In this document: positions 42,572-54,000 of the stretch, piece by piece
How the letters are laid out: each line of letters starts with the position of its first letter
Numbering within the stretch: position 1 is the first letter of the stretch
Assembly: GCF_900142135.1 (NCBI RefSeq)
Contig: NZ_FQZU01000004.1
Span: 62,001 to 126,000 of the forward strand
From: Desulfatibacillum alkenivorans DSM 16219
GTDB taxonomy: Bacteria; Desulfobacterota; Desulfobacteria; Desulfobacterales; Desulfatibacillaceae
DNA length: 64,000 bases
Direction of reading: 5' to 3'
Notes under the pieces: model-generated
What the model saw: the letters and a program-made list of their open reading frames with translations, nothing else
Databases searched by the model: none
Told to the model about the DNA's origin: nothing
Position numbers and translations under genes: made by a program

Positions 42572-43156
42572 TTAAACTCCTGCGACAAAGGCGTGAACCG
42601 TCACCACGGCCAGGACAACGTAAATAATCGCGATCATGATCCGCAGTCCGTCTTTGTCCTCAGGGTCGACGACATTCCTCCATAAGCCCTGATTCCACTC
42701 TCCTGCGTACTTCCATGCCTTAGGGGCCAGGGCGATCAAGGCCAGATCTCCCAGCCTGGCGCCGATAAACACGGCCTTGTTCAGAATAAGCATGCCGTTA
42801 AACTCGCCGGAAGCGCCCATCAGCGCCGCGGACTTGAACAGCCCTTCTCCTTCAACGGCCCCGGAAATGAGAAAGAGAAGATCAAAGGCGCCAAGGAGGG
42901 CGAGCCCGGTAATGGCCCACCGCTTGAGATTCCACGCTCCGCTGGCCATGATCAGGTACGGCAAAGACAAGATCAGGCACTTCCACAACATGGCGGGCTG
43001 GGGGCTTGCCGGCTCCAGGAAAAACCATACGCTGGATTTAAGCAAGGCGATCCAGCCGAGCGCCCAGACAAACCAGGGGAAGTCTTCATAGGAGCGCCAC
43101 GCGGGCGCGAATTTAAAAGGCGGAAAATTTTTCTGGGTAGTGCCTGCCATGTTCAT
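42572..43156 (-). CDS. Hypothetical membrane protein
   Basis: 194 residues with five likely membrane helices: FVWALGWIALLKSSVWFF, MLWKCLILSLPYLIMASG, WAITGLALLGAFDLLFLISG, a weaker one around 'AVFIGARLGDLALIAL', and the C-terminal IMIAIIYVVLAVVTVHAFV. I recognise no family. AAGG lies just before ATG. It likely shares a transcript with the DUF1566 gene. Confidence 0.72.
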   Translation of the reverse strand: MNMAGTTQKNFPPFKFAPAWRSYEDFPWFVWALGWIALLKSSVWFFLEPASPQPAMLWKCLILSLPYLIMASGAWNLKRWAITGLALLGAFDLLFLISGAVEGEGLFKSAALMGASGEFNGMLILNKAVFIGARLGDLALIALAPKAWKYAGEWNQGLWRNVVDPEDKDGLRIMIAIIYVVLAVVTVHAFVAGV

Positions 43157-43285
43157 AACCTTATGTGTTGTTCAAGTGCAAATGTATCCATGGGAGTTAA
43201 ATACCCCGTGGGCGCCGCGAAGTCAACGCCCCGAAACAGGTTTTGGCAGGGAAAGTTAAGACCGGTTATGGGAGATGGAGCCCCA

Positions 43286-43311
43286 AGGGGAGGCCAAAAC
43301 CGGCCTCCCCT
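43286..43311 (-). terminator. Hairpin after the HU gene
   Basis: Perfect 10-bp stem AGGGGAGGCC / GGCCTCCCCT with a 6-base loop, ten bases past the HU stop codon. No T-run follows on the minus strand, so this is a 3'-end structure more than a textbook terminator. Confidence 0.6.
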
Positions 43312-43320
43312 GAAACGGGC

Positions 43321-43590
43321 TTAGTTGACTGCGTCTTTCAGAGCTTTGCCGGGATTGAACTTGGGCACGTTGCGTGCGGGAATGTCCAAGGCCTCGCCGG
43401 TCCTGGGGTTGCGGCCTTTGCGGGCCTGCCTTTTGTCCACTTTAAAAGTTCCGAAGCCGACCAAAGTCACGGCGTCGTCCTTTTTCAGGGCGTCCGAAAT
43501 GGTGGCGAATACGCAATCCACGGCGGCTTGGGCGTCTTTTTTGGTTCCTAAAATCTTGGCTACTTCTTCGATCAGGTCTGCTTTGTTCAT
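43321..43590 (-). CDS. HU-family nucleoid DNA-binding protein
   Basis: 89 residues. Starts MNKADLIEEVAK and carries the DNA-arm motif GRNPRTGEALDIPARNVPKF; full-length bacterial HU. It bends and coats DNA and supports replication and repair. AAAGGAG lies before ATG. Monocistronic, with a hairpin after the stop. Confidence 0.97.
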   Translation of the reverse strand: MNKADLIEEVAKILGTKKDAQAAVDCVFATISDALKKDDAVTLVGFGTFKVDKRQARKGRNPRTGEALDIPARNVPKFNPGKALKDAVN

Positions 43591-43993
43591 GTAATGCTCC
43601 TTTCGTGCTGGTGTGTTATGGGGCCAAAAAAAACTACATTTTTGTTTTCGAAATTCGTGTATATGCCCGTCCTGCGCCCCTTGACGGCGTTTTCACCTTG
43701 GGACGCGCTTCTCCACAATACCGTGTAATGCCCTTGACTTGGCAGTCAGGGCGTACCTGGGTTGATCCCCCAAAATCAATTTGTGACAGTGGAAGGGCGT
43801 TCCGCCCCTGCTGCGCATAGAACCAAGTAAGGTCGACGCCTGTGTTCAGGCATCCCAACCTGCAGCGTAATACGGCTTACATCCGGTGAAAAGTAAGTTG
43901 CTTAATCCAGGGGCCGCATTTATCAGACCCAACCGGGTTTTGCAACATAAAAATTCAGAAATAACAATAGTGACGGGCTTTCCCCGTATTTTA
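43591..43993. other. Intergenic, HU upstream region
   Basis: No gene. On the minus strand it holds an A/T-rich leader before HU (43615-43660). A small palindrome TGACT-TGGC-AGTCA at 43736-43749 may be an operator. Nothing else is recognised. Confidence 0.4.
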
Positions 43994-45688
43994 CTAACGC
44001 GCTGCCAGCTTTTTTCCGCCGTATCGCATGGGGAGAACTATAGTCACTGCACAAAGAACCAGGACAAGGCCGAAAGAGATCGCCGTCCAGGTCCAGGCGG
44101 CGTCCGAAACAGCCTTTCCGCGCAACCCGGCGTAGACCACGGAATACACCGGTCCGGACTCCAAAATAACCACCAGCCCCGTGAATAAGGCGCTGAGAAT
44201 CATGAATAAAAGCCCTCCGTAGCTGGTGACCGTCTGGGCCGGGTTCTCCGATTGAAAATCAGGATAAGCCGCGCCAAGCCCCACGGCCAGCGAGACGATG
44301 CCCGGCGCCATGAACAGCAAGGTTAACGATGACATCCACATCATGAAGGGCGTGACTTGCAGCAAAATATTCGTGGCTATAATCAGGATCTGGGACATAA
44401 TCGTCAAAGGAACCACATAAACGGCGAATTTGATCCAAAGCACCGTCTTAAGGGAGACCGGGCCGCTTTGCAGTATCCAAAAGGCGCTTTTTTCCTGAGA
44501 CACGGCGGGAAAGGCGAAGCGGGCCGCAATGGACGTGAGTACAAAAGCCGCCAAGGCCATGTTGAGAAACGAAAAAAGGTTTTGCAGGTACACTGTTTTA
44601 ATGGGCGCCTTTTCCAGCGGCAGCACCTTAAAATTGTACAGGTAGATGGCCACCAGCGCAGCGACCAGGAAGATTTGGGACCACTGGGTGGAGTCCCGCA
44701 TGAAAATTTTGATTTCTTTGGCCATAATCGCCCGTTTGGGGCCTTTTATAAAGCCAAACAGCCTCCGGCCCTGGTAATGCCTCCTTTCCGGCTCGATTTG
44801 TTTGCCTGTGCGGGTGATCTGGGCTTTTGTGACCCCCCTGAAATAGACCAGCCCGGAAAAAAGAAAGGCGATAAATACAAGACCGCCCGCAGCGCTGTAC
44901 GCGGTGGCGTTATGAAACAGGGCCTCGCCGTAATTCCCGTGAATCACGGAGGTCATGGAGTCGAAAGCCCACGTGGACGGAAGCCAGTCCGCCGCGGGCG
45001 TGCGCAGGCTGGCTATATACTCGGACACGGAAAACGCCGCGTCAGGGTCCACCAGCCGCTCCGGCCGGAGCATGCGTACAAGAAAATACAGGCCCACAAA
45101 AAGCCCCATTCCCACAAATATCAGCATGCCCCTCAGCCGGTTGGCAGGCAGGGCCACAACCACAGCCATTACGGCCAGGGTGGAGATTATGGACGCGGAC
45201 ACGCAAAAGGGAATCAGGACCAGGAGCATATTCAGGTAAAACAGGGCGCCCTGTTGATAGACGATTCCATACGAAAAAAAGGCCGGCGTGGCGTAAACCA
45301 GCACCATCCAGGACGAGTCGAACGCGGCTTCCATCCAACGCGCCAGGAAGATCTGCCTATGATCCACGGGATAGCTGAAGACCAGATGCAGGTCCCGGCT
45401 GAGATAGAGCTTGGACAGGGACGCTATGACGGAGCTGAATAAAAGCAGGGCGAAAAAGGTGAGAAAGACCATGGACAGCAGCTTTTCCGCCAAAATGTCC
45501 CCGAATTCCTCAACCCCCTGGAAATAGGTGAGAACCTCAAAAAATATCCAAAAAATCCCTATCCAGAACGCCAGCCCGAATAACGCGAACAACAAAGCCC
45601 TATACTGGCTGCTTTTGCCGTCCTCAAAATCGTTATACCGTTTCAGGCCGATTATCCGGGGCCGAATCAAGGTAGCGGTCTTGAACAT
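43994..45688 (-). CDS. ABC exporter permease (putative ABC_tran_2 family)
   Basis: 564 residues with about 12 membrane helices. The opening 'RALLFALFGLAFWIGIFWIFF', the amphipathic SKLYLSRDLHLVFSYPV and the conserved IMAKEIKIFMRDSTQWSQIF midpoint fit bacterial half-exporter permeases paired with a separate CcmA-like ATPase. It starts one base after the ATPase stop and is the last gene of a three-gene operon. Substrate unknown. Confidence 0.85.
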   Translation of the reverse strand: MFKTATLIRPRIIGLKRYNDFEDGKSSQYRALLFALFGLAFWIGIFWIFFEVLTYFQGVEEFGDILAEKLLSMVFLTFFALLLFSSVIASLSKLYLSRDLHLVFSYPVDHRQIFLARWMEAAFDSSWMVLVYATPAFFSYGIVYQQGALFYLNMLLVLIPFCVSASIISTLAVMAVVVALPANRLRGMLIFVGMGLFVGLYFLVRMLRPERLVDPDAAFSVSEYIASLRTPAADWLPSTWAFDSMTSVIHGNYGEALFHNATAYSAAGGLVFIAFLFSGLVYFRGVTKAQITRTGKQIEPERRHYQGRRLFGFIKGPKRAIMAKEIKIFMRDSTQWSQIFLVAALVAIYLYNFKVLPLEKAPIKTVYLQNLFSFLNMALAAFVLTSIAARFAFPAVSQEKSAFWILQSGPVSLKTVLWIKFAVYVVPLTIMSQILIIATNILLQVTPFMMWMSSLTLLFMAPGIVSLAVGLGAAYPDFQSENPAQTVTSYGGLLFMILSALFTGLVVILESGPVYSVVYAGLRGKAVSDAAWTWTAISFGLVLVLCAVTIVLPMRYGGKKLAAR

Positions 45689-45689
45689 G

Positions 45690-46414
<725 letters not shown>

Positions 46415-46418
<4 letters not shown>

Positions 46419-47881
46419 TTTTTCTGCTCCAATACTTCAATCGTCAGACGGCCGATCAAGCCGGCCACTTCCAACTGCACGTCATATCCGCCCTGGGCGA
46501 ACTGCAAATGGGCAGCGTCCACCGGGAACTGCCCCACCGTGGCGTCTCCCGTAATCCATTGTCCGTCTACATAAAAGGAGTTCCATGCGTGGTATCCGAA
46601 CACGCCGTCCACGTAGTACAGGCCCATGTTCACCTGGGCGGGAACGCCCACTGCCCGGGCCAGGGCGGCCATTAACATGGCGTGCTCGCCGCAATCCCCC
46701 TTGCGGGTGCGCAGGGTTTCCAGAGCCTGGGGCATGCTCAATACAGGCGTCTTTTCCAGTTCCTCGTATCCCCACTGGATGATCTTCCTGATTATCTCCT
46801 GGGGCGGGTCATTCTCATTCACAATCGTATGAGCCAGTTCAACGATTTCGGGATGGTCCGACTGGATAAAAGAGTCCGAGCCCAAAAAGGCCGGGTCGCC
46901 CGTGTACGGAACCTCCAAACCGGGATCAGGCAGCGGCTCCACCTTGACGGTTAAAACGCCGTCTTTAAACGTCTGCCTGCCCTGATTCAGTTTCTCTGCA
47001 AAATGATCGGCGCCTGTCACTCTCACCTTGAGCATCTTCAGCTTCCGGGGCGACATCAAAGGCGTGTCCACGGGAACGGCCGCCAGGGCGAAAAGGTCGT
47101 CGCCTTTTTCAAAACTTGTCTCTTCCATGGCCAGGTCTCTGGTGGTTTTCTCCAGCCGGAGGCCCATCAAGCCCTCTTGCGCCAGCATCTCTCCGTCTTC
47201 CGATATCCAGGTGGCCTGGGTCTGGCCTATAAAGGTCATCTCCAGCTTTTTCGCGGGAACGGTCTCTCCCAGGATTGTTATGGAATCCGGGCCGATCATT
47301 TTAATTTTTACCTTGTAATTGGTCATGGTGGCCGGGTCGAATATGGGATACGCGGCCGTTTCGCCGGGCTTTAATTCCCGCAAGGCGGAAAGGCGCATCA
47401 GGCCGGCGTCAATCAGGGGAGGGCTTTCCATAGGGAATTCCATGGCTTGCTTGGATTCCCCTGCTCCGGTTTCCACTTTCAGGACGTCCCCGTCCATCCA
47501 GGCCTTGGCGTCAAAAGACCCTAAGTCGGATTTCATCCTAAAGCCCATGGACCGCAACGTCATATCCGGATTCAAGTGGGCGCCGGAGGTCAACATGGTT
47601 TTCTGGACGGTCCCCATGGCGTTGAGCTCCATATAAGCGGTCTCCTTGGCAAGCCATCCGTCATCGGTTTTAATAAAGGACGAATCCACATACCCGATCT
47701 TCTTGCCGTTCTGCAGGATGTTCATAAAGTTTCGAGACTCATCCCGAAACCCCCGTTCCACGTCCAGGAAGTTTTCAGGAACCTCGACCTCTTTGTCAAA
47801 ATAGCCCACTCGAACGGAAAAAAGCACCGCAAAAATCAGTATGAAAGCCAATCCGGCGACCCACGTCCAACGATTTTTCAT
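46415..47881 (-). CDS. Transglutaminase-like domain protein, membrane anchored
   Basis: 488 residues. An N-terminal membrane anchor (WVAGLAFILIFAVLFSV) is followed by ~330 residues of beta-rich sequence, then a transglutaminase-core domain with triad Cys397 (RKGDCGEH), His431 (GYHAWNSF) and Asp446 (TGDATVGQ). Faces the periplasm. Members can be amidases, proteases or cross-linking enzymes. Overlap with the ABC ATPase gene ties it to that exporter, perhaps maturing the exported product (inference). GAGGT precedes ATG. Confidence 0.88.
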
Positions 47882-47991
47882 TTTACCTCACAGGGTTAGG
47901 AAAACATTTAAGGCCGGAGCCTATTTACGGAATATAGGGGGCATTCCATGGCTGTCAAGCTGCTATCATAATCATAACAAACGATTATCCG

Positions 47992-49164
47992 TCAGGGCGA
48001 GGCTTTTCGCCCCGAAGGCGCCCCGCCGTACGCTGCAAACAGGATCGCTCCCAGCAAGGCCATGGCGCCGCTGGCGGCGAAAGCCATGCCCCCGCCAAGG
48101 CGCTCGAACAAATATCCGCTCAGGAACAAGCCGGCCATCATGCCCAGGCCGTAAGTCATGGAATTGTTGACCGCCTGCCCGGCCGTCCTGGCCTGGGGCG
48201 GAATAAGCTGCTCGATGTAGACGATGCTGGCAATATGAAAGCTGCCGTAGGTGAAAGCGTGTAGAATCTGCACCATGCAAAGGGCGATGGGGGATAAGGT
48301 CCAGGCGGTCAGGCCCCAGCGCAGGGCCGCAATGCACAGGGAGAAAAACAAAAGCCTCCGGGGATGAAATCGTCCCAGGATGCGGTCCGAGTTGATCATG
48401 ACTCCCATTTCAGCGGCGGAAGCCAGGGCCCAGGCAAAGCCTATGAAGGTGGAGGAATAGCCCGCCTTTTCCAGGTGGATGGAAAAGAAGCCGTAATAGG
48501 TTCCGTGGCTGGCGAGCATCAGGAAGGCGCAAACCTGGAAAATCACCACCGGCCTGGAAAAAAAATAGCCCAGGGCGTTTATCCGTTCCTGGGGGGCGGA
48601 GGGAGCGGGAGCGCCGGGCATGCGGGTGCTGATCAGGGCCTGCACAGCGGCGCCGGCCAGGATCAAACCCAAAATGACGGAAACGCCGAAAGCCTCCACC
48701 ACCTTGCCCATGACAAGCGCCATTCCGACAAAAGCGATGGTGCCCCAAACCCTCACGCGGCCGTACTGATTTCTTTTCGGCCCCAGGATTTCCATGGAAA
48801 AGGCTTCGATGAACGAAATAATCGGCGCGTAAAACAGGGAGTAAACAACGGTTATAGCCAGCACAGGCAGGAATTCCGTACTTAAGTAATACAAGGAAAA
48901 CAGGGCGGCGCTGCACGCGTTGCACAGGACGAAAATGGCCTTTCTTTTGCCGCTTCTGTCCGCCAGCACCCCCCATAAAAGGGGCATGACCACCACCGCG
49001 GCCGAGCGAATCCCCGCAATCACGCCTATCCGGATGCCGTCAAAGCCCAGGTGGTCCAGGTAGAGATTGAAATAGGGCAGCACAATCCCGAAGACTCCAA
49101 AATACAAAAAATAATGGAGCGAAAGGATGGTCTTGGGCTTAATAAGGTTGTCTTTGCCTGGCAT
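47992..49164 (-). CDS. MFS transporter (MFS_1-like)
   Basis: 390 residues, 12 predicted helices. Loop 2-3 motif WGVLADRSGKRKA is the MFS A-motif; the opening 'LSHHYFLYFGVFGIVLPY'-like segment (here SLHYFLYFGVFGIVLPYF) and the split into two six-helix halves resemble the HcaT/nucleoside-permease-like branch. Substrate unknown. It lies 110 bases upstream of the transglutaminase operon on the same strand and has its own promoter candidate at 49227-49255. Confidence 0.88.
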   Translation of the reverse strand: MPGKDNLIKPKTILSLHYFLYFGVFGIVLPYFNLYLDHLGFDGIRIGVIAGIRSAAVVVMPLLWGVLADRSGKRKAIFVLCNACSAALFSLYYLSTEFLPVLAITVVYSLFYAPIISFIEAFSMEILGPKRNQYGRVRVWGTIAFVGMALVMGKVVEAFGVSVILGLILAGAAVQALISTRMPGAPAPSAPQERINALGYFFSRPVVIFQVCAFLMLASHGTYYGFFSIHLEKAGYSSTFIGFAWALASAAEMGVMINSDRILGRFHPRRLLFFSLCIAALRWGLTAWTLSPIALCMVQILHAFTYGSFHIASIVYIEQLIPPQARTAGQAVNNSMTYGLGMMAGLFLSGYLFERLGGGMAFAASGAMALLGAILFAAYGGAPSGRKASP

Positions 49165-49226
49165 ATACGCTGCTTAAAGATTTGCCGCGGCTTTTCTCCG
49201 CCGGCGTTTTTCGAATTTCAGCCCGG

Positions 49227-49255
49227 AATATAACACGGAACAGCCCTTTGGTCAC
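49227..49255 (-). promoter_or_regulatory. Promoter candidate of the MFS gene
   Basis: Minus strand: GTGACC, 17-base spacer, TATATT (four of six and five of six). About 63 bases before the start codon. Confidence 0.5.
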
Positions 49256-49411
49256 CCATAGTAACGATCTTCAAACAAGTCCATGGTATTTCCAGCCGAA
49301 AAAAACCGCCGTTCGTGTTGAAGGGCTGCTTTGTTTGGTGCGGCGGACGGTTTTGTGCTATACATAAACGCGCTTCAGTTCTAACACAGCCTCACAAAAG
49401 GATCTCCCCTT

Positions 49412-49924
49412 ATGTTGTACGACTTCTGCCCGAAATGCGGCAAACGCCTGGAAGAATCCATCGCCGACGGAATCCGGCGTAAAATCTGCCATGCCTGCGG
49501 TTACATCCAATACAGAAACCCCACGGTGGGCGTGGCCGTCATCGTCATGGAAAAGGGCCGGCTCCTGCTGGTCAAACGAAAAGGCTCCTACGAGGGAATG
49601 TGGTGCATCCCCTGCGGCCACCTGGAATGGGACGAAGACGTCCGCGAAGGCGCCCGCCGGGAGATTCTTGAGGAAACCGGGCTGGAAGTCCGCATAGGGC
49701 CTGTGTTCGACGCGTTGTCCAATTTTCACGATCGCCGCCGGCACACCGTGGGCGTGTGGTTTTGGGGCAAAAAAATCGGAGGGCGGCTCGCCCCTGGATC
49801 CGACGCCCTGGACGCCCGCTTTTTTTCCCTGGACGAATTGCCCCACAACCTGGCCTTTCCCACGGATCAGGCAGTCTGTGAGCGCCTGCAGAGGGGAGGG
49901 GAGGCGCCCCACGGATATGAATAG
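49412..49924 (+). CDS. Nudix hydrolase with zinc ribbon
   Basis: 170 residues. N-terminal zinc ribbon C6-x2-C9 ... C26-x2-C29. The Nudix box is complete: Gly69-x5-Glu75-x7-Arg83-Glu84-Ile-x-Glu87-Glu88-x-Gly90 (ending [11 protein letters not shown]). The layout with a ribbon recalls NudC/NADH pyrophosphatase-like and ADP-ribose-type hydrolases, but the NudC signature SQPWPFPxS is absent, so the substrate is open. AAGGAT lies upstream. Confidence 0.9.
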   Translation: MLYDFCPKCGKRLEESIADGIRRKICHACGYIQYRNPTVGVAVIVMEKGRLLLVKRKGSYEGMWCIPCGHLEWDEDVREGARREILEETGLEVRIGPVFDALSNFHDRRRHTVGVWFWGKKIGGRLAPGSDALDARFFSLDELPHNLAFPTDQAVCERLQRGGEAPHGYE

Positions 49925-50331
49925 GCGCCGGCGTTAATTCTTGCTCTTGATGATGTATTTATAGCGGTTTATTTTAAAAATTGAGGCGCTTTCCCGGGAA
50001 GTGGGGTTGGGTGTTCTGCCTCCACGTCAATACAAGGATCTCCTGGTGATATCCGAAGTGCACCGGCAGCAGCAGTGAATGTGCGGCAACAAGGCCAAGC
50101 GCGTGGACGACCGCATCGTAAGCATAAGCCAGCCCCATGTGCAGGGGCAAGGCCGGGAAGGACACGGAGTTTGGGCTAAACTGTCCTTGAGCCTGTTTTT
50201 TAGAGCAGGCATGGAAGGCGACGGGCTCATTGGAACAAGAAGGGGAGGCTATGGGACAGAAAAACCCATATGCCTCCCGAGCCAGGAATTGTACTCGCGC
50301 CTTGCCTTTTTAGAATTTTATTTTTTTCAGG

Positions 50332-50393
50332 AAACCCTGGGTAGAGCCTGCGAAACCCAACATATTTCGCCGTGAAGCGGCATCCTTATTTTT
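50332..50393 (-). repeat. Dispersed palindromic repeat, copy 1
   Basis: On the minus strand AAGGATGCCGCTTCACGGCG then a segment with TGTTGGGTTTCGCAGGCTC. A matching copy lies at 55342-55400 on the plus strand, i.e. inverted. Both read CWVSQA in one frame because of shared sequence. Confidence 0.75.
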
Positions 50394-50397
50394 TCGC

Positions 50398-50432
50398 CGT
50401 CATTCCCGAGTGTAGTTATCGGGAACCCAGCG
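50398..50432 (+). repeat. Short REP-like element
   Basis: CGTCATTCCCGAGTGTAGTT followed by ATCGGGAACCCAGCG; the arms ATTCCCGA / TCGGGAA pair. Same class as 17519-17546 and 63746-63770. Confidence 0.55.
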
Positions 50433-50547
50433 TTGGCCTTTAGAACAACAATGACTTTGGGTTCCCACATGCGCGAGGAGGACGGACTTAATCGGCCGGA
50501 ATGCCGCATTTGGCCTGCCCTTCTTCCTGCCTGTATTTGGATGCTGC

Positions 50548-50663
50548 TTGCTGCGCCGGTTTTTTGAGGCGCCTTACACCTTGCTGTGGAATGCTTCCCT
50601 TTTTCAGGCCCCTTTCAGAGGGCTTGCCCGACCTGTCAAATCATTCTTTTTTTGCCATCATCC
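50548..50663 (+). repeat. Direct repeat flanking the PAS kinase gene, left copy
   Basis: About 116 bases, nearly identical over long tracts to 54378-54492 in the same orientation: shared blocks include CTGCGCCGGTTTTTTGAGGC, TTTTTCAGGCC and AGAGGGCTTGCCC. The two copies bracket the kinase gene, 3.7 kb apart. Confidence 0.85.
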
Positions 50664-50941
50664 CCGAGACCACTCATGGAGTTAGTCGATTGATCAAAGG
50701 CGTTCCTAAGGCACATTGGGCTTGGGGGATGGGCCTGTCAAAAAAAGCAAAATGTCTTTTATGAAAAGATAAAAAAGTGAAAAATTATTGCAGTAAATAT
50801 CAAACGAAAATATATCATAATTTTAATGTAAAAAATAGGATTCCAAAAATATACGTCACGGTATTTTCGATATTTTGAAAATCTCCAGATAGATTGAACT
50901 GGGGTCAATTTTTCTGGGAATCAGTAAAAAAATTAAATAGT

Positions 50942-50971
50942 TTGACTGATTCGATTGTGGTGGATTATGTT
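50942..50971 (+). promoter_or_regulatory. Promoter candidate of the PAS kinase gene
   Basis: TTGACT, 18-base spacer, TATGTT, inside the AT-rich leader; 126 bases before the start codon. Confidence 0.4.
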
Positions 50972-51096
50972 TTGGCGGGGGGCCATATTAAGTAATACTA
51001 ACCATTCAAAGCAATGTTGGAAAGTTGAAAAGATCGTCCCAAAAATGTCAGTACTGATGAACATGAGCAATACCTTCCGGCGCTGGAGATATCATT

Positions 51097-54000
51097 ATGT
51101 GTGATAACCCCTCATATGAAGCACTAAAAAGCAAAGTCGCCGAACTTGAGCAGCAAAACCGTGAATTGCGATCCAAGGCCGCAAGATTGCAAACATTATT
51201 CGACGCCAGTTCGGATGCCATTTTTCTGACTGCGCCTCATGGGCAGGTCCTCCATGCCAATCCGGCGGCCTGTGAACTCTTCCAGATGACGGAGCGGGAA
51301 CTGATCTCTGGAGGCCGAGCATTAATGTATGCTGACGGTGACGCACAATTAGCGCAAGCCGTTGCAGAAAGAGAGACTACCGGCAAATTCCGAGGGATTC
51401 TGACCCACCGGAAAAAGGATGGCAGTCTTTTTCCCGCGGAAGTTGCTTCTGTCATTTTTAAAGACCAGAACGGGGATCAGCGAGCTTGTACGATCATAAG
51501 GGACATGACAAAATGGCATGAGCAACGCAAGGACCTTCAACGTGCCATAGAGAAGTATAAAACCCTCTTCCACGCCTTTCCCCTGGGCATCACGGTATCG
51601 AATGAACAGGGCCGCATCATTGAGACAAACGCCATTGCAGAGCAAGTGCTGGGCTTAGGTAAGGATGAGCATGAAGGGCGAAACCTGGATAGTCAGGAAT
51701 GGCGGATTATTCGTCCCGACGGGTCCGACATGCCTCCTAATGAATGGGCGAGTATCATTGCTCTAAATGAGAACCAGACGGTTAGGAATTGCGAAATGGG
51801 GATCGTCAAATCCGACAACACCGTCACCTGGCTTAATGTCACTGCAGCCCCGCTGCCTATTGAAGGCCATGGGGTGGTGGTCACATATAATGACATTACC
51901 GAACGTAAAAACGCGGAGGCCGCCCTTAAATGCAGCGAAGAAAGGTACCGCTTTTTAGCTGAAAATGCCGAAGATGTCATTTTTACTTTGGATATGGATT
52001 TGAATTACACCTATATAAGCCCGTCGGTGAGAATTCTCCGGGGATATGAACCATCCGAGGTGATTGGACAGACCATTGATCAAGTATTAACTCCCAAATC
52101 ATTGCCGATAGCGACACAAGTCCTTTCGGAAGAATTGGAACAAAAAAAACAAACAGATTCAAATTTCAGGGTTACCAAAAATATTGAACTGGAGATGATT
52201 CGTAAGGACGGCTCCACGGTCTGGACTGAGGTAAAAGCGACTCTGCTTCGTGATGAGAAGGGCAATCCGTCGGGGATTCTCGGTGTCACAAGGGATATTT
52301 CCGCCCGCAAAAAAGCGGAAGATGCCTTACGGCTTAGTGAAGAGCGTTATCGCATGCTGTTCGAGCATTCTCCTTTGGGTGTTTTTCAAACCGATGAAAA
52401 TGGAATTATTGTATCGGGTAACGATAATTTTGTAAAAATAATTGGTTCATCACGAGACAAGTTGGTGGGGCTGGATATGTTCACCCTGCCGGACAAAAAA
52501 ATGGTTGGGGAAATGCAAAAAGCCTTACAAGGAGATCTTGGTTTTTATGAAGATGTTTATCGCTCTGTGACGGCTCACAAGGAAACTCCCGTAAAGGTGC
52601 ATTATGCACCCATATCTTTAACCAGTGGGAAGATTGTGGGTTGTGTCGGCATTATCGAAGATATTACTGGGCAGAAAGAATATGAGAATAAGTTACTTGT
52701 CAAAGAAAACATTATCCGGTGTTCTTCTATCGCTATCGCCACCTGCAACCTTGAAGGGATGATGACTTACGCCAACCCTGTTTTTTATAAATGGTGGGAT
52801 TTTAAAAGCCCTGATGAATGTATCGGGCAACATTTCACAAAGTTTTGGATATTGGGGGAGAAATACGAAGATGTTATGAAGGCCCTGGAAGTTGAGAATA
52901 TTTGGACCGGAGAAATCAAAGCCAAAAGAAAAGATGGTTCTCTTTTTGATGTTCAGGTTTCGGCTTCCACAGTTTTTGACGACAAGGGAAATCCGGTCGC
53001 CATGACCTCCTCGACCATCGACATTACCGACCAAAAACAGGCTGAAGAAGAGCGTAAGAGACTACAGGCCCAACTGATTCAATCTCAGAAGATTGAGTCC
53101 ACAGGACGATTAGCAGGCGGGGTGGCGCACCATTTCAACAATATGCTGGGTGTAATATTGGGCCATGCGGAAATGGCTTTGGACGGGATGGCCCCGGATA
53201 ATCCGCTTCATTTTAACGTATTGGAGATTTTTAACGCTGCTCAGCGTTCCGCGGATATCACACGACAATTGCTAACTTTCGCACGCAAACAGATCATTAC
53301 ACCTAAAGCAATCAATCTGAATACAAAGGTTGAAGAAATGCTCAAGATGCTTCGGCGTCTCATAGGCGAGGATATAAATCTGGTTTGGCTGCCCGGCGAA
53401 AATTTGGGGATCGTCAAAGTGGATCCATCACAAATTGATCAACTTTTGGTTAAGTTGTGCGCCAACGCACGAGACGCCATTGAGGGGAAGGGCAAAATCA
53501 CCCTAAAAACGGACAATGTGGCCTTTGATGAGGCCCTGTGTGCGGAGCATATAGGTTGTGCGCCTGGCGAATATATCTTGCTGGCTATTTCAGACAACGG
53601 CTGCGGTATGGATGAGCTAACCCGTGACAACCTGTTCGAACCCTTTTTCAGCACCAAGGACGTGGGGAGTGGGACCGGACTTGGTCTCTCCGCAATATAT
53701 GGAATTATTAAGCAAAATGGCGGTTTCATCACTGTTTACAGTGAACTTGGACAGGGAACCACTTTTAATATTTATTTACCCCGGCATGAAATCATTACTG
53801 GACCGCCTCAAAAAAGGCGGAATCAAGCGCTTCCTGCTGCACGGGAAAACGAAACCATTTTATTGGTGGAAGACGAGCGCGCCATATTGAACATGACCCG
53901 TCAAATGTTAGAACAGTTTGGATACAAAGTCTTGGAAGCAAGCACGTCAGATGAAGCCCTCCGACTGGCCGAGGAATACACCGGCGAAATTCATCTGTTT

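Larger units (their letters stand above)
49925..51096. other. Gene-poor, repeat-rich region
   Basis: 1172 bases without a gene. 50332-50663 contains three repeat types (listed). From about 50760 the base composition turns sharply AT-rich up to the kinase start at 51097. Short frames here owe their length to repeats and are not supported. Confidence 0.6.

Noticed and set aside
50327-50509. Small proteins sharing an ICWVSQA stretch at 50327-50509 and 55125-55421
   Set aside because: The similarity comes from the dispersed palindromic repeat shared by both sites; there are no ribosome sites and the flanks do not align.
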